6,554 nt of DNA from contig JAFYZE010000301.1 in assembly GCA_017548805.1 (NCBI GenBank), positions 1-6,554 on the forward strand. The letters are read 5' to 3'. Made by a program: the position numbers and the translations under genes. The notes under the pieces were generated by a model, which was not told the DNA's origin, made no database searches, and worked only from the letters and a program-made list of their open reading frames with translations. The stretch is from Bacteroidales bacterium. Its GTDB lineage: Bacteria; Bacteroidota; Bacteroidia; Bacteroidales; UBA932. Of this stretch, positions 1 through 4,091 are shown in pieces (positions within the stretch are counted from its first letter, which is position 1; every line of letters starts with the position of its first letter).

Positions 1-1402
1 CGACTTCGTTGATCTTGACGGGCTCGACGCTGCGGACGCGCTCGACGAGCGAGGCTTCACCGCCCTTCCATTTGGCGGTGAAGCGGATGAAGCCCGCCGA
101 GCGGGCCGCCGGCGCCTTGACGGTGTACACCGTCGAGGTGTTCGCGCCGGCGGTCAGGGCCGAAGAGGCCCCATTCTTCTCCTCAATCTCCCATCCCTCG
201 GGCAGTTCCGCGCTGATGGTCAAGCCGTTAAGCTTCTTGCCGGTAGTATTGGTAAATGCTAGCGTCACCTCGGCATCGCCGCCGGGGGCGAACGAAGTGA
301 GGCGCGATGCGCTGAGAGGATACCTGCGGTATCCGGCGGCGGCGATGCCCTCCTGGACCTTGTTGATGGCCTCATCAGTCGGATAGCCGAAGGTCATGAC
401 TCCCTCGAAGAATGTTCCGGCGGAGCCGTTGCCGTTGTCGCCGCCGTTGCCAAGGAGCATGCCGCCCTTCTTGTGCATCGGATAATATGCGTCGCTGTCC
501 GGAGTATGCGGACGGACGCCGCTGTAGAATGTTATGAGCGAATCCTTCTGGGCGTCACCTCCACGGAGGTCCCATTTATTGCCGCCTCCGCCGTTGACGA
601 ATACCGACACGAAATCCCAGTCGGTGATGCTCGGGACATCATTTTTCTTGGCATTGTAGCCGGAGAAGAGGCCGGCTTCCATGTCGGACATGATCCAGGG
701 GCCTTCGCCGTTGCCGCTGCCCCACGCTGTCGCCGTGCCGTAATAGGTGGTCTCCATGGTGCCGGTGCCGACGGCGCGGCCGTTGGTGGAGGAATTGCCA
801 TAGTCGAAGCAGCAGCCGCTGTCGTAATGCATGCCGTCGATGACGTAATACATGCCTTCGGGCTCGTCATCGACGGCCAGGCCCCGGGCGTTGTTGCAGC
901 GGAAGCCCATGCCCGGCATGATGTACGCGCCGTACACCTTATGGCCGTCCAGCAGGACTGGGGCCATGTCGGCGATCGGCAAGGTGTTGAAGCCGCCGTC
1001 GTCCGGCCCCAGGAACGTGCCGGGCGATGCCTGGACGAGGTCATTGCCCATCCCGGACTGGTCGAAGATGACCGTTATGCGGCCTATGGTTCCCTCCAGG
1101 AAACGGTCCTGCGCAGCGGCGTCGGCATAGCCCGACGCATCGGCGCGGACGTCGAGGGTCTCCCCGTCAGAGTCGCGCTGTACGCGGTACAGGGGGCCGT
1201 GATACTTCGAATAAAGGAGGCGCGTGGTGCTGTGCGCGGTGACGCAGGGCGTGCCCCCGGCCTTGTAAACGTCGCAAGGCAACGACTTGCGGCCGGCGCG
1301 GCCAAGGCCGCCGGCGCCGCCGGGGCCGCTGCAGCACACTAAAACAATGGCCGGCAGCACAACGCACGCCGCCATCAATACAATAAGTCCGGGTCTTTTC
1401 AT
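1..1402 (-). CDS. GH54 alpha-L-arabinofuranosidase (AbfB catalytic domain) with NEW3-like domain, 3' end outside window
   Basis: The reading frame starts at the ATG at 1402 and stays open to base 1 (467 codons visible). It would release terminal alpha-L-arabinofuranosyl residues from arabinan, arabinoxylan or arabinosylated xyloglucan, outside the cytoplasm. Residues 1-24 form an export signal: K2 and R3, a hydrophobic core, then LVCC, which suggests a lipoprotein, although the residue before either Cys is not the usual Gly/Ala/Ser. A Gly/Ala/Arg linker follows (about 26-40). Residues 41-360 read as the AbfB catalytic domain: PCDVYKAGGTPC, AHSTTR, GYADAAAQD, DQSGMGN, GCCFDYGN, GPWIMSDMEAGLFSG and GGDNGNG. 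By comparison with the Aspergillus kawachii enzyme, the nucleophile is E242 (DMEAG) and the acid/base is D322 (GGDN). The disulfide pair C43/C53 and the vicinal C197-C198 are kept, but the fungal Cys81-Cys86 pair is absent (RFLEGTIG). Residues 365-450 resemble a NEW3 Ig-like domain (VTLAFTNTTGKKL, LPEGWEI). No CBM42 is seen before the window ends. Met1 is preferred over Met10 because only Met1 supplies the basic n-region. No Shine-Dalgarno sequence is visible. Confidence 0.92.
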   Translation of the reverse strand, partial: MKRPGLIVLMAACVVLPAIVLVCCSGPGGAGGLGRAGRKSLPCDVYKAGGTPCVTAHSTTRLLYSKYHGPLYRVQRDSDGETLDVRADASGYADAAAQDRFLEGTIGRITVIFDQSGMGNDLVQASPGTFLGPDDGGFNTLPIADMAPVLLDGHKVYGAYIMPGMGFRCNNARGLAVDDEPEGMYYVIDGMHYDSGCCFDYGNSSTNGRAVGTGTMETTYYGTATAWGSGNGEGPWIMSDMEAGLFSGYNAKKNDVPSITDWDFVSVFVNGGGGNKWDLRGGDAQKDSLITFYSGVRPHTPDSDAYYPMHKKGGMLLGNGGDNGNGSAGTFFEGVMTFGYPTDEAINKVQEGIAAAGYRRYPLSASRLTSFAPGGDAEVTLAFTNTTGKKLNGLTISAELPEGWEIEEKNGASSALTAGANTSTVYTVKAPAARSAGFIRFTAKWKGGEASLVERVRSVEPVKINEV

Positions 1403-1464
1403 GGTCTGAAGCTTTCTAAACTATTCTGAAGGATTTAATGCCTTGAATTTACGCATTTCCCTCG

Positions 1465-1523
1465 ACTCCTCCAAACTTTCCCCCTCCTCACCCCTTTCAC
1501 ACCCCCCTTTATATTTATCCTTC
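1465..1523 (-). promoter_or_regulatory. C-free, G-rich leader segment upstream of GH54
   Basis: On the transcribed-sense (minus) strand this 59-base stretch contains no C, because the plus strand has no G between 1465 and 1523. It carries G runs of six (1507-1502), four (1494-1491) and five (1484-1480), followed by a GGAGG (1472-1468). The linkers between runs are 6 or 7 bases. It sits about 65 to 120 bases before the GH54 start codon. It could be a G-quadruplex-prone or unstructured leader. The fourth G run is interrupted, so a canonical four-run quadruplex is not certain. A regulatory role is inferred, not shown. Confidence 0.4.
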
Positions 1524-1542
1524 GCCCTTTTGCCGAAGGATA
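1516..1542. repeat. Palindrome A (first of five related hairpins)
   Basis: The arms TATCCTTCG and CGAAGGATA pair perfectly over 9 bases around a weakly paired centre. The centre of symmetry is at 1529. In the common 15+3+15 alignment this copy occupies 1513-1545, and its outer three positions do not pair. It is the shortest copy and overlaps the upstream end of the G-rich leader. No T-run follows on either strand, so it is not a typical intrinsic terminator. Confidence 0.75.
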
Positions 1543-1554
1543 CCACTCTTCCCT

Positions 1555-1587
1555 CCACATCCTTCACCCGCCGGCTGAGGGATGTGG
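1555..1587. repeat. Palindrome B
   Basis: This copy has 15-base arms around a 3-base loop centred on 1571, with 14 of 15 positions pairing on the plus strand (one T-G wobble at 1563/1579, one C-C mismatch at 1567/1575). The outer stem CCACATCC / GGATGTGG is unlike that of the other copies, while the inner part follows the shared consensus. Its centre lies exactly 42 bases from that of palindrome A. Confidence 0.8.
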
Positions 1588-1597
1588 CCAATTTACA

Positions 1598-1628
1598 GTT
1601 ATCCCTCAGCAAAAGGCTGAGGGATAAC
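1598..1628. repeat. Palindrome C (perfect 13-base stem)
   Basis: GTTATCCCTCAGC and GCTGAGGGATAAC are perfect reverse complements separated by AAAAG. The centre at 1613 is exactly 42 bases from that of palindrome B. This is the strongest hairpin in the window. It is not followed by a T-run on either strand, so it looks like a structural or recognition element rather than an intrinsic terminator. Confidence 0.88.
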
Positions 1629-1685
1629 ATATGCACGCCGCAGGCGGGTCAACAATTGCCACGAGCGCCTCTATTCACCATACCG

Positions 1686-1718
1686 CCTTAACCCTCTACC
1701 GCAGGCCGAAGGTTAAGG
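1686..1718. repeat. Palindrome D
   Basis: The outer arms CCTTAACC / GGTTAAGG pair perfectly, and the inner arms follow the shared consensus around a GCA loop centred on 1702. As minus-strand RNA, the sense of the flanking genes, 14 of 15 positions can pair if G-U wobbles are allowed. The plus-strand version is weaker, with C-A mismatches in place of the wobbles. The spacing from palindrome C is 89 bases, so the 42-base period is broken here. Confidence 0.75.
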
Positions 1719-1737
1719 GCAAAAACGGCACAAAACG

Positions 1738-1770
1738 CGGTAACCTTCGGCCAGAGGTCGAAGGTTACGG
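1738..1770. repeat. Palindrome E
   Basis: The arms GTAACCTTCG / CGAAGGTTAC pair perfectly over 10 bases. The stem continues inward through a G-T wobble and two G-C pairs to an AGA loop centred on 1754. With one outer mismatch (1739/1769) it fits the same 15+3+15 layout as B and D. It is the copy nearest to the GH31 gene. Confidence 0.82.
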
Positions 1771-1818
1771 AGGTCAGGAGGGGAAGGACACCTCCAGGGC
1801 CGGACAAAGACCGGGACC

Positions 1819-1870
1819 GAGCTATTTGCGCACGAGATCTACTTGCGGGCAAAGATCTATTTGCGTACGA
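1819..1870 (-). repeat. Three tandem copies of a 17-18 base unit spanning the GH31 stop codon
   Basis: Read on the minus strand, copy 1 (1870-1854) is TCGTACGCAAATAGATC and contains the last sense codons and TAG stop of the GH31 gene. Copy 2 (1852-1836) is TTGCCCGCAAGTAGATC. Copy 3 (1835-1819) is TCGTGCGCAAATAGCTC and differs from copy 1 at two of 17 positions. All share CGCAARTAG. Copy 2 is shifted by 18 bases and so gives a second in-frame TAG; copy 3 is one base out of frame. This is consistent with slippage duplication of the gene's 3' end. Confidence 0.72.
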
Positions 1871-4091
1871 AAACCGGAATATTCTCGAGGGAAACGGGGA
1901 TGTCATAGTACTTCCCGCCCTCGAAATGCTCGTTGGTCCAGAAGTCGTCCCATCCGCCGGCATTGGCGGGCAGGTACACCCTCCAGCTGGTGACGCCGGC
2001 CTCGAGCACGGGGCACACGAGGTATTTCGGGCCGAACATGTACTCGCTGTCCTGACGGAGTGCCTCGGCGTCGTCACAGAAGTCGAATACGAGCGGCCTC
2101 ATCATCGTGTAGCCCTCCTCGGAGACCTTGCGGGCGCAGTCGATGACATACGGCTGCAGGGACTTGCGGAGGTTGATGTACTTGACGAAGATCTCCTGCG
2201 TCGCTTCGCTGTACCTCCACGGCTCGGTGCGGCTCATGTAGCCATGCACGCGCATGAAAGGAAGGAAGCAGCCCACCTGGATCCAGCGGAGCATACGCTC
2301 CTGGTACTCCTCGCTCTGGTACTGGTCCGACGGGCGGAAGAATCCGCCGGCGTCGAAGGTCCACCATGGGAGGCCGGTGGACATGAGTCCGAGGCCTCCG
2401 GCGATCTGCCTCTGCAGGGTGCCGAAGTCATTGCCCACATCACCGGACCAGGTCACGACGCCGTAGCGCTGTATGCCCGAGAAGGCGGAACGCGTCAGGA
2501 TGGACGGCTCCTCCTTGGAAATGCCCTTCAGGCCCTTGTACATCGTCTTATTCACCATAAGCGGATACACATCGCGGTAGAACTCGCCCGGAAGGCCGTC
2601 CTTGCCGATGGATCTGCCCAGGAGGTCGTCATTCTCCGGCTCGGTAGCGTCGAACCACCATGAGTCGATGCCGAAGCGTCCAAGGCTGTCGAGGAAATTC
2701 TTGCAATAATAGTCGGCAGCATCGGGATTGAAGAAATCGACCCAGTCCGTGCCTTCGATATAGTAGCCGTTGCTCTCCAGCGCCTTGCCGACCTCGCTCT
2801 TCCTGTCGACCTTGGACCAGACCGATAGCATGAGATGGACATTGTCCTTGTGGAGGGCGTCAGTCAGCGCCTTGGGATCCGGATAATGGTCCTCGTCGAA
2901 ACGCAGTGCGTTCCAGCCGTATTTGCCCCACCACTGCCAGTCCTGGACGATCACGTCAAGGGGAATGCCCCTGTCCTTGAATCCGGCGGCATTCTCGAGG
3001 ATATCGTCCGACGAGTTGTAGCGCTCGCGGCAATGGATGTACCCGAACATCCATTCGGGCATCTTGGGCACTTCGCCCGTGAGCTTGCGGTACGAGGCGA
3101 TGCACTCGTCGGCACTTCCGGCGAATACCGTGAAATCCAGCGCCGTAGCGACGGGCGAATGGAAGACGGTGGCGTCCTGGGCCTTGCCCCAATACACCTT
3201 CGGCTTGTCGCCGCGCATTCCGCTGACCTCGAGTTTGTGCTCACCCGCGGCGAGCTCGACGATGACCGAAGCGGTCGGCGGCAGCCAGGAGTTGGTGAAG
3301 TCGATCACGGGCTCGCCGTCGATGGCGAGGTACTGCTTCCTGGACATGGTCTGGCCCATGTCCAGAAGGATCGAATACGTCCCGTCCTCCGGCAGCCGGA
3401 GTGTCTCCTCGAACTGGGTGTTGAAACGCATCTCACGCCGGTTGCCGAGGGTGCCGGTGACATTGACCAGCCTTCCGTCGGACTCGGTCTGTATCTGCTT
3501 CATCTCCACGCAGTTGGACAAAGGATTGAACTCCGTCAGGCCGTAGTTGTTCCACAGCAAGGCGTAGCCCTTGCTGGACAGGACCATCGGGATCGCGATC
3601 TGGGTGTTGACCTGGGTCAGACGCCTCGAGAGGCTGCGGATATCGAGATATCCGTCCTGGAACTGGCCGGTGCCGTACAGATGCTCGTCCGCGGGCGAGG
3701 TGAACGCCTGCATGACGTCATAACATGGCACGCCGGAGACGGATGACTCCTTGATGCTGTGCGAAGTCTCCTTGAGTATGACCTTGCCGTCAGCACCGTA
3801 GAACGTCAGCACATCCTCGGCGGGGCTGTACTCCACGGAGATGCCTTTCAAGGAATAGAGCGTGCCGCCCTCGGTCTTGCTTGTCTTGAACTTCGGGGCA
3901 CGGACCTTTTCAGTGTAAACGAGTTCCTGGAGCTGAGGGGTCTGCAGGTCGCCCTTGACCTGGACGCGGATAGCGTTGTCACCCAGCGGGATAAGGGTAA
4001 GGTCGCCCTGTCCGGTAGCGATCTTGGCGCCATGGCCTGAACACCCGGCCACGACCAGGCTCAGGGCGATGATGAGATGTCTGTATTTCAT
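1857..4091 (-). CDS. GH31 glycosidase with PA14 insert, probable alpha-xylosidase lipoprotein, short C-terminus
   Basis: This is a 744-residue GH31 enzyme that probably removes alpha-linked xylose from the non-reducing ends of xyloglucan oligosaccharides. Residues 1-17 are a clear lipoprotein signal: MKYRH, a hydrophobic core, lipobox VAGC with C17. The acidic residues expected after the Cys for surface export are missing, so a periplasm-facing anchor is more likely. A mutarotase-like N-terminal beta-domain spans about 28-220. A PA14-like insert follows (about 221-322; LPEDGTYSILLD, AAGEHKLEV), as in the Cellvibrio Xyl31A and Bacteroides BoGH31A xylosidases. The barrel begins near 345 and carries VQDWQWWG (382-389), the nucleophile D481 in WWFDATEPE and the acid/base D551 in WSGDV. 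The protein ends at ENIPVFVRK, where relatives usually continue into a Gly-Ser-Ile-Ile-Pro strand and further beta-domains. Its ATG overlaps the GH2 stop codon (ATGA), implying translational coupling. GH31 membership is clear; the xylosidase specificity is inferred from the PA14 insert and the context. Confidence 0.9.
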   Translation of the reverse strand: MKYRHLIIALSLVVAGCSGHGAKIATGQGDLTLIPLGDNAIRVQVKGDLQTPQLQELVYTEKVRAPKFKTSKTEGGTLYSLKGISVEYSPAEDVLTFYGADGKVILKETSHSIKESSVSGVPCYDVMQAFTSPADEHLYGTGQFQDGYLDIRSLSRRLTQVNTQIAIPMVLSSKGYALLWNNYGLTEFNPLSNCVEMKQIQTESDGRLVNVTGTLGNRREMRFNTQFEETLRLPEDGTYSILLDMGQTMSRKQYLAIDGEPVIDFTNSWLPPTASVIVELAAGEHKLEVSGMRGDKPKVYWGKAQDATVFHSPVATALDFTVFAGSADECIASYRKLTGEVPKMPEWMFGYIHCRERYNSSDDILENAAGFKDRGIPLDVIVQDWQWWGKYGWNALRFDEDHYPDPKALTDALHKDNVHLMLSVWSKVDRKSEVGKALESNGYYIEGTDWVDFFNPDAADYYCKNFLDSLGRFGIDSWWFDATEPENDDLLGRSIGKDGLPGEFYRDVYPLMVNKTMYKGLKGISKEEPSILTRSAFSGIQRYGVVTWSGDVGNDFGTLQRQIAGGLGLMSTGLPWWTFDAGGFFRPSDQYQSEEYQERMLRWIQVGCFLPFMRVHGYMSRTEPWRYSEATQEIFVKYINLRKSLQPYVIDCARKVSEEGYTMMRPLVFDFCDDAEALRQDSEYMFGPKYLVCPVLEAGVTSWRVYLPANAGGWDDFWTNEHFEGGKYYDIPVSLENIPVFVRK
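4088..4091 (-). other. ATGA stop/start overlap between GH2 and GH31
   Basis: The GH2 stop codon TGA (4090-4088) shares bases with the GH31 start codon ATG (4091-4089). No Shine-Dalgarno sequence is visible before this ATG, so GH31 is probably translated by ribosomes that terminate on GH2. This shows the two genes form one transcriptional unit and fixes the GH31 start. Confidence 0.88.

Larger units (their letters stand above)
1403..1856. other. 454-base non-coding gap between the GH31 and GH54 genes
   Basis: No credible protein is encoded here on either strand; the open frames are low-complexity and follow the repeats. Going in the direction of transcription, the gap holds three things. First come degenerate tandem copies of the GH31 stop region (1819-1870). 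Next are five related palindromes (1513-1770). Last is a G-rich, C-free leader (1465-1523), followed by a more AT-rich stretch up to the GH54 ATG. The gap is long compared with the 4-base overlap between GH2 and GH31, so GH54 may have its own promoter or be controlled post-transcriptionally. I could not find a convincing Bacteroidetes-type promoter (TTTG and TAnnTTTG) or a hairpin followed by a T-run. Confidence 0.85.

Noticed and set aside
473..1342. Plus-strand open frame of 289 codons antisense to GH54
   Set aside because: It ends in an Ala/Gly run that is the complement of the GH54 linker; the GH54 catalytic motifs on the minus strand explain this region.
1403..1450. Bacteroidetes promoter before GH54
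   Set aside because: TAGTTTAG about 15 bases before the ATG matches TAnnTTTG with one mismatch, but no TTTG box lies at the right distance and it leaves almost no leader.
1598..1628. Intrinsic transcription terminator at palindrome C
   Set aside because: The stem is strong, but neither strand has a T-run after it.
1421..1636. Minus-strand open frame of 71 codons in the intergenic gap
   Set aside because: Its Leu/Ser/Lys/Arg-rich product simply reads through the palindromes and the G-rich leader; no family resemblance or initiation signal is seen.
1636..1646. Sixth palindrome copy (CGCC-GCA-GGCG)
   Set aside because: It shares the GCA loop of palindrome D, but the stem is only 4 base pairs and lacks the CCYTC/GARGG core.
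1513..1770. CRISPR array
   Set aside because: The repeats are diverged palindromes with irregular short spacers (about 9 bases between A, B and C), not identical repeats with uniform unique spacers, and no cas gene is visible.
1926..3746. Plus-strand open frames at 1926-2663 and 2835-3746 antisense to GH31
   Set aside because: They are shadows of the GH31 codon pattern, with no motif and no initiation signal.
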